Assembly: GCA_965217625.1 (NCBI GenBank)
Contig: OZ244557.1
Location: forward strand, 2,232,001 to 2,296,000
Direction: 5' to 3'
Source of the DNA: TK10-74A sp965217625
GTDB lineage: Bacteria; Chloroflexota; Dehalococcoidia; Bin125
Length of the DNA: 64,000 bases
The notes under the pieces are model-generated. The model was not told the DNA's origin, searched no databases, and saw nothing but the letters and a program-made list of their open reading frames with translations. Below are positions 56,589 to 64,000 of the stretch, one piece after another (position 1 is the stretch's first letter; each line of letters begins with the position of its first letter). The position numbers and the translations under genes are program-made.

Positions 56589-57275
56589 ATGCCCGTTCAG
56601 CAAGTCCGCGCCCGCAACCGACAGCAGAAGATCCTGCGCGCCGCCGCCAGCGTCATCTCGCGGCGGGGCTACCGCGACGCGGCGGTCGAGGAGATCGCGC
56701 GCGAGGCGCAGACCTCGAAGGGCGGCGTCTACTTCCACTTCCCGGGCAAGGAGGCGATCCTGCTCGCCCTGCTCGACCACACGGCCGCCCTGCTGCGCGG
56801 CAAGGTCGAAACCGCCATCGCGGCCGAGCCCGACCCCGTCGCCAAGGCCGACGCCGCCCTGCGCACCCTGCTGCGCATCCTCGCCAAGCACCGCACGCTG
56901 GCCCGCGTCTTCGCCGTCGAGGCTGCGGGGGCGGGGCCGCGCTTCAACGCCCGCGTCTCGGCCATCGAGGACGAGTTCATCGCGATGATCCGTGAGCAGC
57001 TCGACGACGCCGTCAGCGCCGGCGCGATCGCGCCGGTCGATACGACCGTCGTCGCGCAGGCCTGGATGGGCGCCCTCGACGCCGTGCTGCAGCGCTACGT
57101 GACCACCGGGGCGCGCGGCGCTGAACGCCGCACCCTCGATCAGATCCACGACAGCTTGCGGCTCACGCTGTTGCGCAGCATCGGCGTCCAGCTCCCCCTC
57201 CCCAGCGCCGGGCCCGCGCCCCGGCCGGCCAACGATGCAGACAGGCATGACTCTGGAGACCGACATGACGACTGA
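56589..57275 (+). CDS. TetR/AcrR-family transcriptional regulator
   Basis: 228 residues. The N-terminal helix-turn-helix runs roughly 12-58: ILRAAASVISRRGYRDAAVEEIAREAQTSKGGVYFHFPGKEAIL, the standard TetR_N pattern. The ligand domain has a FadR/KstR-like look (LLRILAKHRTLARVFAVEA, DTTVVAQAWMGALDAVLQ), which leans towards acyl-CoA or lipid-like effectors; that is weak evidence. The tail from about 205 is disordered. The palindrome just upstream is the likely autoregulatory operator. The 3' end overlaps menB by 11 bases, so menB and menA lie under the same promoter. Confidence 0.88.
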   Translation: MPVQQVRARNRQQKILRAAASVISRRGYRDAAVEEIAREAQTSKGGVYFHFPGKEAILLALLDHTAALLRGKVETAIAAEPDPVAKADAALRTLLRILAKHRTLARVFAVEAAGAGPRFNARVSAIEDEFIAMIREQLDDAVSAGAIAPVDTTVVAQAWMGALDAVLQRYVTTGARGAERRTLDQIHDSLRLTLLRSIGVQLPLPSAGPAPRPANDADRHDSGDRHDD

Positions 57276-58107
57276 GAACGCGGCCCCGCCGCTGCCCGAC
57301 TGGCAGGCGGCCGGCGACTTCGGCGACATCCGCTACCAGACGGCCGAGGGCATCGCCAAGATCACGATCAACCGGCCGCATGTGCGCAACGCCTTCCGGC
57401 CGCAAACGCTGTTCGAGCTCAAGGACGCCTTCAGCCGCGCCCACGAGGACCAGGACGTGGGCGTGATCATCCTCACCGGCGAGGGCTCGCTGGCGTTCTG
57501 CTCGGGCGGCGACCAGCGCATCCGCGGGCACGGCGGCTACGTCGGCGACGACGGCGTCCCGCGGCTCAACGTGCTGGAGCTGCAGCGTCAGATCCGCACG
57601 CTGCCCAAGCCCGTGGTGGCGATGGTCGCGGGCTACGCGATCGGCGGCGGGCACGTGCTGCACATCGTCTGCGACCTCACCATCGCCGCCGACAACGCCC
57701 GCTTCGGCCAGACCGGCCCCAAGGTGGGCAGCTTCGACGGCGGCTACGGCGCGACCCTGCTGGCGCGCATCGTGGGCCACAAGAAGGCGCGCGAGATCTG
57801 GTACCTCTGCCGCCAGTACGACGCCCAGCAGGCGCTCGACATGGGCCTGATCAACACCGTCGTGCCGCTCGACCAGCTCGAGGCGGAGACCGTGCAGTGG
57901 TGCCGCGAGATGCTGCAGATGAGCCCCACGGCGCTGCGCTTCCTGAAGGCCTCCTTCAACGCCGACACCGACGGTCTGGCCGGCATCCAGCAGCTCGCCG
58001 GCGACGCCACGCTGCTCTACTACCTCACCGACGAGGCCAAGGAGGGCCGCAACGCCTTCGTCGAGAAGCGCAAGCCCGACTTCAGCCAGTTCACCCGCTT
58101 CCCCTAG
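57265..58107 (+). CDS. menB: 1,4-dihydroxy-2-naphthoyl-CoA synthase
   Basis: 280 residues of the crotonase fold with MenB hallmarks: AFCSGGDQRIRGHGGY near residue 80, KVGSFDGGYGATLLARIVGHKKAREIW near 150, and the ending GRNAFVEKRKPDFSQFTRFP. The C-terminal block separates MenB from ordinary enoyl-CoA hydratases. It cyclises o-succinylbenzoyl-CoA to DHNA-CoA. ATG 57265 has CTGGAG 6-7 bases upstream; ATGs at 57235 and 57247 are in frame but have poorer sites. The start lies within the TetR gene. menA follows after 8 bases. Confidence 0.95.
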   Translation: MTTENAAPPLPDWQAAGDFGDIRYQTAEGIAKITINRPHVRNAFRPQTLFELKDAFSRAHEDQDVGVIILTGEGSLAFCSGGDQRIRGHGGYVGDDGVPRLNVLELQRQIRTLPKPVVAMVAGYAIGGGHVLHIVCDLTIAADNARFGQTGPKVGSFDGGYGATLLARIVGHKKAREIWYLCRQYDAQQALDMGLINTVVPLDQLEAETVQWCREMLQMSPTALRFLKASFNADTDGLAGIQQLAGDATLLYYLTDEAKEGRNAFVEKRKPDFSQFTRFP

Positions 58108-58115
58108 GCCGGCCC

Positions 58116-59027
58116 ATGACCCAGGCCGCCCCCACCGTCTCCGGCGCCCGCGTCTGGCTGCTGGCCGCCCGGCCCGCCACGCTGCCGGCCGCCATCGCGC
58201 CCGTGCTGGCCGGCAGCGCCGCGGCGACCCTCGTGGTGGACTTCCGCCCCGGCCCCTTCGTCGCGGCCCTGCTGGGGGCGATCTTCATCCAGATCGGCGC
58301 GAACTACGCCAACGACTTCGCCGACTTCCAGCGCGGCGCCGACGACGCCGGCCGCCTGGGGCCCACCCGGGCCACGCAGGCCGGACTCGTCAGCGCCGGC
58401 GCCATGGCCACCGCCACCGCGATCAGCTTCGCGCTGGCCGGCGCCTGCGGCATCTACCTCACGATCGAGGCGGGCTGGCCCGTGCTGGCCGTGGGCGTGA
58501 CCTCGATCCTCGCGGGCTACCTCTACACCGGCGGCCCCTGGCCCTACGGCTACCACGGCCTCGGCGACCCCTTCGTCTTCGCCTTCTTCGGCGTCGTCGC
58601 CGTGATGGGCGCCTACTTCGTGCAGGCCGAGCGGCTGACCTGGGAGGCCGCCGCGGTCGCGATGCCGATGGGCTGCACCGTCACCGCCATCCTCGTCGTC
58701 AACAACCTGCGCGACGCCGCCAGCGACCGGCGCGCCGGCAAGCGCACGCTGGCCGTCATCTTCGGCCCCGGCTTCGCGCGCGCGCAGTACGCGCTGCTGC
58801 TGCTGGGCGCCCTGGCGCTGATCCCCATCTTCGCCGCGGCGGGCCTCATGCCCTGGTGGTCGATGCAGGCCTGGCTCGTCCTGCCGCTCGCGCTGCTGCT
58901 GCTGCGCCGGGTGCTGGGCGGTGTCGAGGGTCGCGCCGAGGGTCGCGCGCTCAACGGCGTCCTCAAGCGCACCGGGCAGCTGCATCTGCTGCTGGGCGTG
59001 CTGCTGGCGCTCAGCTACCTCTGGTAG
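58116..59027 (+). CDS. menA: 1,4-dihydroxy-2-naphthoate polyprenyltransferase
   Basis: 303 residues with about nine membrane helices. ARPATLPAAIAPVLAG near the start is a UbiA-family feature. NYANDFADFQRGADDAGRLGPTRATQ holds the first Asp-rich prenyl-diphosphate site, and VNNLRDAASDRRAGKRTLAVIFG the second. It attaches the polyprenyl chain to DHNA at the inner membrane. The place directly after menB and the LGPTRATQAGL block fit MenA rather than UbiA. menC, menD, menE and menF are not in this window. Confidence 0.95.
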   Translation: MTQAAPTVSGARVWLLAARPATLPAAIAPVLAGSAAATLVVDFRPGPFVAALLGAIFIQIGANYANDFADFQRGADDAGRLGPTRATQAGLVSAGAMATATAISFALAGACGIYLTIEAGWPVLAVGVTSILAGYLYTGGPWPYGYHGLGDPFVFAFFGVVAVMGAYFVQAERLTWEAAAVAMPMGCTVTAILVVNNLRDAASDRRAGKRTLAVIFGPGFARAQYALLLLGALALIPIFAAAGLMPWWSMQAWLVLPLALLLLRRVLGGVEGRAEGRALNGVLKRTGQLHLLLGVLLALSYLW

Positions 59028-59137
59028 CGGGCGGGCGACGGACCCCTCTCCCGCGCCCGCGGCGGACCGGGTCTCGCGGGGGCTGGACGCGCCCCCTACA
59101 ATGCATAAATCGCCGAGTTCCGATCCGGAGGCGGCCT

Positions 59138-59584
59138 GTGCTCGATACGCCCGTTTCCGTCCTCGCCAGGACGCGCCCCGTGCGCGTGCAGCGCAACACG
59201 CCCCTGCGCGACGCCGCCCACCTGCTCCGCCAGGAGCGGACCCGCTGCCTGGCCGTCATGGACGGCGACGCGCTGGTGGGCATCTTCACCGACCAGGACA
59301 TGCTCCAGAAGTGCTTCTCGAAGGGCGTCAGCGGCGACACCGAGGTTGGCCTGGTGATGAACTCCCCGGTGATCAGCGTCACGCCCGACTCGAGCATTCA
59401 CGACGCGCTGGAGTTGATCGACCACGAACGCATGCGCCATCTGCCCCTGGTCGAGCCCGACGGCACCCTGCGCGCCATCATCCGCGCGCGCGACATCCTC
59501 AACTACCTGGCCGAATCGATGCCCGAAGCCGTGCTCAATCAGCCGCCCGCGCTCTCCTACCCCAGCAGCCGGGAGGGTGGCTGA
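59138..59584 (+). CDS. CBS-domain pair protein
   Basis: 148 residues made of two CBS repeats. The first runs about 10-65 (VRVQRNTPLRDAAHLLRQERTRCLAVMDGDALVGIFTDQDML). The second runs about 72-132 (SPVISVTPDSSIHDALELIDHERMRHLPLVEPDGTLRAIIRARDIL). Such pairs bind adenosyl nucleotides and sense energy state; the partner enzyme is unknown. GTG 59138 has GGAGG 6 bases upstream. TACAAT at 59097-59102 may be its -10. It is linked to a second CBS gene through a tiny intervening frame. Confidence 0.8.
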   Translation: MLDTPVSVLARTRPVRVQRNTPLRDAAHLLRQERTRCLAVMDGDALVGIFTDQDMLQKCFSKGVSGDTEVGLVMNSPVISVTPDSSIHDALELIDHERMRHLPLVEPDGTLRAIIRARDILNYLAESMPEAVLNQPPALSYPSSREGG

Positions 59585-59670
59585 TGACGCGCCATCCCCT
59601 GCTGCCGGCCACCCCTCGCGCCGCGACCCCCTCGGGAACACCAGTTGGATCACTGGCGGGATCAGCATGA
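59584..59670 (+). CDS. 28-codon coupling ORF between the two CBS genes
   Basis: ATG 59584 overlaps the upstream stop as TGATG, and its TGA (59668-59670) overlaps the next ATG as ATGA. Ribosomes could pass from one CBS gene to the other through it. The peptide (MTRHPLLPATPRAATPSGTP...) is Pro/Ala/Thr-rich and probably not functional by itself. The double overlap is seen directly; the coupling role is inferred. Confidence 0.4.
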   Translation: MTRHPLLPATPRAATPSGTPVGSLAGSA

Positions 59671-60215
59671 CGTCCGACCGGTACTACACCCCCCTCAGCG
59701 ACGAAGACCCGTGGGAAGACTCCGACTGGATCCCGTCCACCGTCGAGTTCCTGCTGCCCAAGGATCGTCTCGAGGAGATGCTGCTGGAGACGCCGACGAG
59801 CACGGTGACGACCAACACCTTCATCACCGTCGGCCCCGACGACACGATGGAACTCGCCATCTATCGCATGCGGCAGCACAGCGTCCGCGCGGTGCTCGTC
59901 ATGCGCGGCGAGGACCTGCTGGGCATCGTCACGGAGCGCGACGCCGTGCTGCATATCGAGCCCGGCGACACCGGCGCGGAGCTGCTGGTGCGCGACATCA
60001 TGACGCCCGACCCCGTGATCATCGGCGAGGAAGAGCCCGTCGGCTGCGCCGTGCAGCGCCTCGCGGTGGAGGGCGTCCACCACCTGCCCGTCGTCGCGGA
60101 GTTCGAGTTCAAGGTGATCGGCATCGTCGAGCAGCGCCCGCTCTTGAATCGCATCATCGAGACCATCCTCAACGAAGAGTGGGCCGCGGACCCGGACGAA
60201 GACCTGAACGTCTAG
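59667..60215 (+). CDS. CBS-domain protein with acidic N-terminus
   Basis: 182 residues. An acidic start (DEDPWEDSDWIPSTVEFLLPKDRLEEML) leads into two CBS repeats: TNTFITVGPDDTMELAIYRMRQHSVRAVLVM...GIVTERDAVL, and VRDIMTPDPVIIGEEEPVGCAVQRLAVEGVHHLPVV...GIVEQRPLL. The DIMTPDPV loop is common in nucleotide-binding CBS modules. The C-terminal is acidic. It may form a complex with the upstream CBS protein. No enzyme domain is fused. The start overlaps the small coupling frame. Confidence 0.8.
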   Translation: MTSDRYYTPLSDEDPWEDSDWIPSTVEFLLPKDRLEEMLLETPTSTVTTNTFITVGPDDTMELAIYRMRQHSVRAVLVMRGEDLLGIVTERDAVLHIEPGDTGAELLVRDIMTPDPVIIGEEEPVGCAVQRLAVEGVHHLPVVAEFEFKVIGIVEQRPLLNRIIETILNEEWAADPDEDLNV

Positions 60216-60284
60216 CGCCCCTTCACCATGCGCCAGCACAGGCCCCCGGCGTCGGGGCAGCGCGCCGATGCCCGGACGCCGTGT

Positions 60285-60338
60285 CTAGCGGACGTGCCGC
60301 AGCCGCGGATCGAGGGCGTCGCGCAGCCTGTCAGCCAT
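60285..60338 (-). pseudogene. remnant of the 3' end of a second DppC-type permease gene
   Basis: The minus strand reads MADRLRDALDPRLRHVR and stops. This matches the family ending seen in the complete permease just upstream (LGDVLRDLLDPRLRGAD) in protein and nearly in DNA. It has no membrane domain in front, so it looks like the tail of a deleted tandem copy. It is too short for certainty. The rest of 60216-60355 shows no gene. Confidence 0.45.
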
Positions 60339-60355
60339 TGCGCGCTCGTTTCCGG

Positions 60356-61255
60356 TTAATCGGCGCCGCGGAGGCGCGGGTCGAGGAGGTCGCGCAGGAC
60401 ATCCCCCAGCAGATTGAAGGCCAGCACCGTCAGCACGATGGTCACGCCCGGGAAGACCGCCAGCCAGGCGTTCGTGGCCAGGAAGCGCTGTGCACTCTTG
60501 AGCAGTGTCCCCCAGGACGGGTCCGGGGGCTGTGTCCCCAGTCCCAGGAACGAGAGGGCAGCCTCCCAGATAATCGCAAAGCCGATGCCCAGCGACACCT
60601 GCACCAGCACGGGCGCCAACACATTCGGCGCGATGTGCCGGAAGAGGATGCGCGGGGTTCCCGCCCCCATGGCCTCTGCCGCCAGGACGTAATCATTCTG
60701 CTTGGCCGACAGCGTGCTGCCGCGGACGATGCGCGCGTACACGGGAACGAGCACGATGCCGATCGCGATCATCACGTTGACCAGCCCGGTGCCCATCACG
60801 GCGATCACGATCAAAGCCAGCAGCAAGGCCGGGTACGCGTACAGCGCGTCCATCAGGCGCATCATCGCCTCGTCCTTGCGTCCGCCGAGGTAGCCCGCGA
60901 GCAGTCCGTAGGGCAGGCCGACGCCCACGCCGATGCCGACGGCGATCAGTCCCACGAGCAGGGCGGTCCGCGCCCCGTGGACGACGCGGGAGTAGGTATC
61001 GCGGCCCAGCCGGTCGGCGCCGAACCAATGCTCCCACGACGGTTCGGCGAGGGTCGCAGCGCCGTCGATCGCGTTCGGATCATGGGTGGCGATGAGCCCC
61101 GGCACGAGCGCGGCGACGAGGACCACCAGCACGACCGCCAGACTCACGACCCCCGCGGGCCGGTGGCGGAAGCGCCGCGCGAACTCCCGTTCGCGGGAAA
61201 AGCGGCGCCGCTCCCAGGCTTGCAATGGCAGGGAGTCCGTCTGTCGCTCACTCAT
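60356..61255 (-). CDS. ABC transporter permease, DppC/OppC type
   Basis: 299 residues. An N-terminal hydrophilic segment leads to the first helix (GVVSLAVVLVVLVAALVPGL). HWFGADRLGRDTYSRVVHGARTAL is the OppC_N feature. Five further helices follow, and the EAA loop is YVLAAEAMGAGTPRILFRHIAPN. It forms the channel with the DppB-type partner. The start overlaps the dppB-like stop by 8 bases. No ATPase gene follows within the window; the downstream stretch holds only a remnant, so the ATPases must be elsewhere. Confidence 0.92.
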   Translation of the reverse strand: MSERQTDSLPLQAWERRRFSREREFARRFRHRPAGVVSLAVVLVVLVAALVPGLIATHDPNAIDGAATLAEPSWEHWFGADRLGRDTYSRVVHGARTALLVGLIAVGIGVGVGLPYGLLAGYLGGRKDEAMMRLMDALYAYPALLLALIVIAVMGTGLVNVMIAIGIVLVPVYARIVRGSTLSAKQNDYVLAAEAMGAGTPRILFRHIAPNVLAPVLVQVSLGIGFAIIWEAALSFLGLGTQPPDPSWGTLLKSAQRFLATNAWLAVFPGVTIVLTVLAFNLLGDVLRDLLDPRLRGAD

Positions 61256-62192
61256 AGCGGATGCGCGGATCGAGGAACGCGTAGGACACGTCGACGACCA
61301 GATTCGTCAGGGCGACGCCGATGGCCAGCATGATCCCGATCGCCTGCACCGTCTGGAGCTCGCGCTGGAAGACGGAGTCGACCAAGAGTTTGCCCACGCC
61401 CGGCAAGTTGAAGACGGACTCGATGATGACGAAGCCGGCCACGACCGTGGAGACTTGAATCCCGAACACCGTGACGACGGGGATGAGCGCGTTGCGGAAC
61501 GCGTGTCGCAGGATCACGGCCCGCCCCGGGAGGCCTTTGGCGTAGGCCGTGCGGACGTAGTCCTGTCGCAGCACCTCCACCAGGGCGGCGCGCGTCTGTC
61601 GCGCCAGGACCGCCGCCTGGCCCGTCCCGATGGCGACGGCCGGCAAGACGAGCGAGCGTAAGTTCTCGACGGGGTCGTCGAGGAAGGGGGTGAAGCCGGT
61701 GGCCGGGAACCAGCCGAATCCCACCGCGAAGGCCAGAATCAACATCAGCGCCAGCCAGAAGTCCGGAATGGCGGCCCCCAGCACGGCGAACGTGGTCCCC
61801 CCGTAGTCGAATGGGGTGTTCGGCCGCGACCCGGCGAGCAGCCCCAGGGGGATCCCGATCAGGAGCGCGATCAGCGTCGCCAGGATGGCCAGCTCGAGAC
61901 TGACCTGCAGCCGCTTGGCGATCAGGTCGCTGACCGCCCGGTCCGCGCGCACACTGTGGCCGAGGTCACCCTGCAGCGCGTCGTACACCCAATAGAAGTA
62001 GCGCTCGACGACCGGCCGGTTGAGCCCCAGTTGCTCCCGGATCGCCTCCAGCTGCCGCACATCCGCCTCCAGGCCCAGCAACGCGATGGCCTGATCGCCG
62101 GGGAGCAGCGCCACGGCGAAGAATGTGATCAGCGAGATGAGGATGATGACCGGGATCGTCGCCAGGAGCCGCCGGACGATGTAGGTGGTCAT
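61248..62192 (-). CDS. ABC transporter permease, DppB/OppB type
   Basis: 314 residues with six helices. The N-terminus TYIVRRLLATIPVIILISLITFFAV is the usual first helix. LGLNRPVVERYFYWVYDALQGDLGHSV is the diagnostic periplasmic segment. The EAA loop is DYVRTAYAKGLPGRAVILRHAFRN. It pairs with the downstream DppC-type permease (8-base overlap). It lies 247 bases after the binding-protein gene; that gap contains two palindromic repeats that may lower read-through. Confidence 0.93.
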   Translation of the reverse strand: MTTYIVRRLLATIPVIILISLITFFAVALLPGDQAIALLGLEADVRQLEAIREQLGLNRPVVERYFYWVYDALQGDLGHSVRADRAVSDLIAKRLQVSLELAILATLIALLIGIPLGLLAGSRPNTPFDYGGTTFAVLGAAIPDFWLALMLILAFAVGFGWFPATGFTPFLDDPVENLRSLVLPAVAIGTGQAAVLARQTRAALVEVLRQDYVRTAYAKGLPGRAVILRHAFRNALIPVVTVFGIQVSTVVAGFVIIESVFNLPGVGKLLVDSVFQRELQTVQAIGIMLAIGVALTNLVVDVSYAFLDPRIRYE

Positions 62193-62260
62193 CGCGTACC
62201 TGCATGGGGGGCCTCGTTCCCCCTTTGTACCGTCGCGCGAGTCTCGGGGGCGCGGACCCG

Positions 62261-62427
62261 CACCCCCGCCCTCTCCCAGAGGAATCGGATCCCCTCTCCC
62301 CTGGGGAGAGGATTAGGGTGAGGGGAACCTCGGCGGGCGCCGGCCCTCACCCTCGCGCTCTCCCAGAGGGAGAGGGAACCGGAGCCCCCTCTCCATTGCG
62401 GAGCAATGGAGAGGGGGTGAGGTCCGG
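62261..62427. repeat. palindromic dispersed repeats, copies 3 and 4 in tandem
   Basis: The first hairpin has arms CCTCTCCCC/GGGGAGAGG near 62292-62310. The second has perfect 15-base arms CCCCCTCTCCATTGC (62385-62399) and its complement at 62403-62417 around a 3-base loop. Both contain the GGGTGAGG-type ends and the GGAACCGGAG core of the copies at 22.3 and 25.0 kb. They sit inside the transporter operon, between the binding-protein and first permease genes. Confidence 0.75.
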
Positions 62428-62439
62428 ACAGTCGGCGGG

Positions 62440-64000
62440 CTACGTCGCCCAGCGGATATCGTTCAGCCCGAAGTGGGGCTTGGCGTCCCCGAAGAACGTG
62501 AAGTCGAGACCGGGGTCGTGGGCGACGGTCGAGGTGTTGTGGATCGTCTTGATCTGATAGGAGCGTGATTCGGCGATGCGGTTGGCCTCCCGCATCGCCT
62601 CGATCCGCGCCTCCAGCTCGAAGAGCTCCGTCACCTTGGTGAGGGCAGCCTGCATCTCCGGATCCCCGTCGGGTGGCAGAATGTGGTCATGGGGCCCCTC
62701 CGCGACCAAGTTCCAGGCGAGCATCTGCCAGATGTCGGCCCGCATCGACATGCCACCCATAAAGGCCGGGTCCTGCTCCCCATAGAACCCAGCCCAGAAG
62801 TCGGGGGAGGGCTTCTGGATGACATTCATCGTGATGCCGAACTGGGCGAGCGAGGCCTGGGCGTATAGCGACGGGTCCACGTAGAGGGGGTCTTCCGCTT
62901 TGACCACCATGTCGAACTCGAAGCCGTCCTCGAAGCCGCCGGCGTTGAGGTGCATGCGCACGGCCTCCGGGTCCAGCCCCCAGAACTTCTCGTCCGGGTC
63001 GTGATAGATGGTCGTCGGACCAAGCCAGCCCCATTCAACCGGGGTGTGGAGACCCCCGTAGACGATTTCGTTCAATTCGACGCGATCGAAGCCGGCGTTG
63101 AACGCATGGCGGGCGTGCGGATTCCCCCAGGGGCCGAGGTTCGTGTTGATATTCCAGAAGAACATAAAGTTCGTTGACTTCCGTAGCAGGGTGAACCCCG
63201 CATCCCTGATGCGGTCGAAGTCCTCGATCGTCGCGTCGAATATGATGTCGTAATCGCCCGCGAGGAGGCCCTCGACGTTCCCCACCGTTTGCAACGCACC
63301 CTGGAACCAGGTGATGCCCTCGATGCTGGGAGCGTTGGGCAGCCAGTAGTTGGGGTTGGCTTCGACGACGAAGGGGCCGTCGAGTTCCTCCTCGACGAAT
63401 CGGAAGGCCCCGGCGCCGGAGGGCACACTCCGCGAATTCGCCTCCGTGAAGTCGTCGTAGACTGCCGGGGAGGCCATCATGCCGGCGCGGTCACCGAGAA
63501 TCCAGAGCAGCGGCGAGAACGGCCGATCCATCCGGAACGCCGCCGTCATCGTGTCGGTCTCTTCGACACTCCCCACGGCGTCGAGGTCGCCCGCGATGGT
63601 CGAGACCGGTAGCGTCTTGCCGCGCTCAACCCAGAGTCGCACCGCCTCCGCGTTGACCGGCGTGCCGTCGTGGAACTGCACGTTCTCGCGCATGCTGAAG
63701 ATGATGTTGAGCGAGTCCGGGATCTCCCAGCTCTGGGCCAGGCTGCGGGCTGGCTGGGGAATCAAGTCCTTGTCGTACCGCACGAGGTTGTCGTAGATCG
63801 ACCAGAGCGTTGAGTGATCGGTGCCACTCGTCCCGGTCGCCGACTCGGTCCCGCTAATGAGCGTTACTGGGGTGCGGACGCGGGGGCCCCGGAGGGCGGC
63901 GGCCGCCGTGGCCTGCGCCGCGGAGGCGGACTCGGCGGCCGTGGCGGCGGTGTCGGCGGCCTCCTGGGCCGCGTCGGCGGCCTCTTCGGCGGCGGCGACG
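62440..64000 (-). CDS. solute-binding protein (SBP family 5) with alanine-rich stalk, 5' end outside window
   Basis: At least 519 residues; the gene runs off the right edge. The part nearest the edge (63890-64000) encodes only Ala with Glu/Asp/Gln/Thr/Ser, like the stalk of the protein at 22.5 kb. After TPVTLISGTESATGTSGTDHS the binding domain starts (LWSIYDNLVRYDKDLIPQPARSLAQSWEI). SLNIIFSMRENVQFHDGTPVNAEAV and VPSGAGAFRFVEEELDGPF are family 5 features. It should deliver a peptide-like ligand to the two permeases downstream. A signal peptide and lipid anchor are expected beyond the edge. A methionine at 63783 begins mid-domain and is not the start. Confidence 0.9.
   Translation of the reverse strand, partial: VAAAEEAADAAQEAADTAATAAESASAAQATAAAALRGPRVRTPVTLISGTESATGTSGTDHSTLWSIYDNLVRYDKDLIPQPARSLAQSWEIPDSLNIIFSMRENVQFHDGTPVNAEAVRLWVERGKTLPVSTIAGDLDAVGSVEETDTMTAAFRMDRPFSPLLWILGDRAGMMASPAVYDDFTEANSRSVPSGAGAFRFVEEELDGPFVVEANPNYWLPNAPSIEGITWFQGALQTVGNVEGLLAGDYDIIFDATIEDFDRIRDAGFTLLRKSTNFMFFWNINTNLGPWGNPHARHAFNAGFDRVELNEIVYGGLHTPVEWGWLGPTTIYHDPDEKFWGLDPEAVRMHLNAGGFEDGFEFDMVVKAEDPLYVDPSLYAQASLAQFGITMNVIQKPSPDFWAGFYGEQDPAFMGGMSMRADIWQMLAWNLVAEGPHDHILPPDGDPEMQAALTKVTELFELEARIEAMREANRIAESRSYQIKTIHNTSTVAHDPGLDFTFFGDAKPHFGLNDIRWAT

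Overview
The window is a 64 kb stretch of GC-rich bacterial chromosome with dense coding and no phage, plasmid, rRNA or CRISPR content. The gene mix points to a Chloroflexota lineage, plausibly Dehalococcoidia/SAR202-like. It includes three LLM-class flavin/F420-type oxidoreductases, family III CoA-transferases, a ferredoxin-dependent 2-oxoacid oxidoreductase, oligopeptide-type binding lipoproteins with very long alanine-rich linkers, menaquinone genes and actinobacterial-looking families (SCO1664 family, Rv2578c-type radical SAM, Streptomyces-type PepN). This assignment is an inference from gene content; no 16S or marker tree could be run.

Layout. 0-6 kb: citramalate synthase (isoleucine), a LuxR-HTH/methyltransferase fusion, a zinc-ribbon/LysM pair, tRNA-Pro(CGG) and an ABC-F ATPase. 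6-12 kb: a translationally coupled pair of family III CoA-transferases, a radical SAM protein behind a promoter with a LexA-like box, an epoxide hydrolase, a PNPOx-like protein and an LLM oxidoreductase. 12-19 kb: korA-korB, M20 peptidase, VOC protein, second LLM oxidoreductase, SDR. 19-25 kb: aquaporin, alpha/beta hydrolase, diiron ferritin-like protein, and a solitary lipoprotein solute-binding gene bracketed by palindromic repeats. 25-38 kb: LOG protein, TIGR01777 epimerase, a split purine pair (stand-alone AICAR transformylase plus PurO-type IMP cyclohydrolase), SCO1664-family protein, PepN, amidase, M3 oligopeptidase, isocitrate dehydrogenase-like enzyme. 38-45 kb: the complete activated methyl cycle, metF-ahcY-metK divergent from a full-length metH. 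45-53 kb: NhaA, a three-subunit molybdenum hydroxylase with an adjacent MoaD/ThiS-like protein and an alpha/beta-hydrolase fold protein lacking its nucleophile, FIST sensor. 53-60 kb: IMPase-family phosphatase, a KamB/NpmA-type rRNA methyltransferase homologue, a third LLM enzyme, menG, then a TetR gene with a perfect palindromic operator followed by menB and menA, and two CBS-domain proteins. 60-64 kb: a Dpp/Opp-type ABC operon (binding protein, two permeases), cut by the window edge.

How it works together. The central-metabolism genes (cimA, korAB, IDH, purine pair, methyl cycle, menaquinone genes) describe a respiring heterotroph with low-potential ferredoxin chemistry and a menaquinone pool. 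The accessory genes (CoA-transferases, epoxide hydrolase, LLM enzymes, SDR, amidases, peptidases, Mo-hydroxylase, peptide-type uptake) suggest scavenging of peptides and oxidised or recalcitrant organic compounds. The most notable signals are the LexA-like box in the radical SAM promoter, the KamB-like methyltransferase with both tryptophans retained, the PurH function split over two adjacent genes, the MoaD protein with a masked Gly-Gly beside a Ser-to-Ala hydrolase, and the repeat-flanked binding-protein genes with roughly 220-residue alanine stalks.
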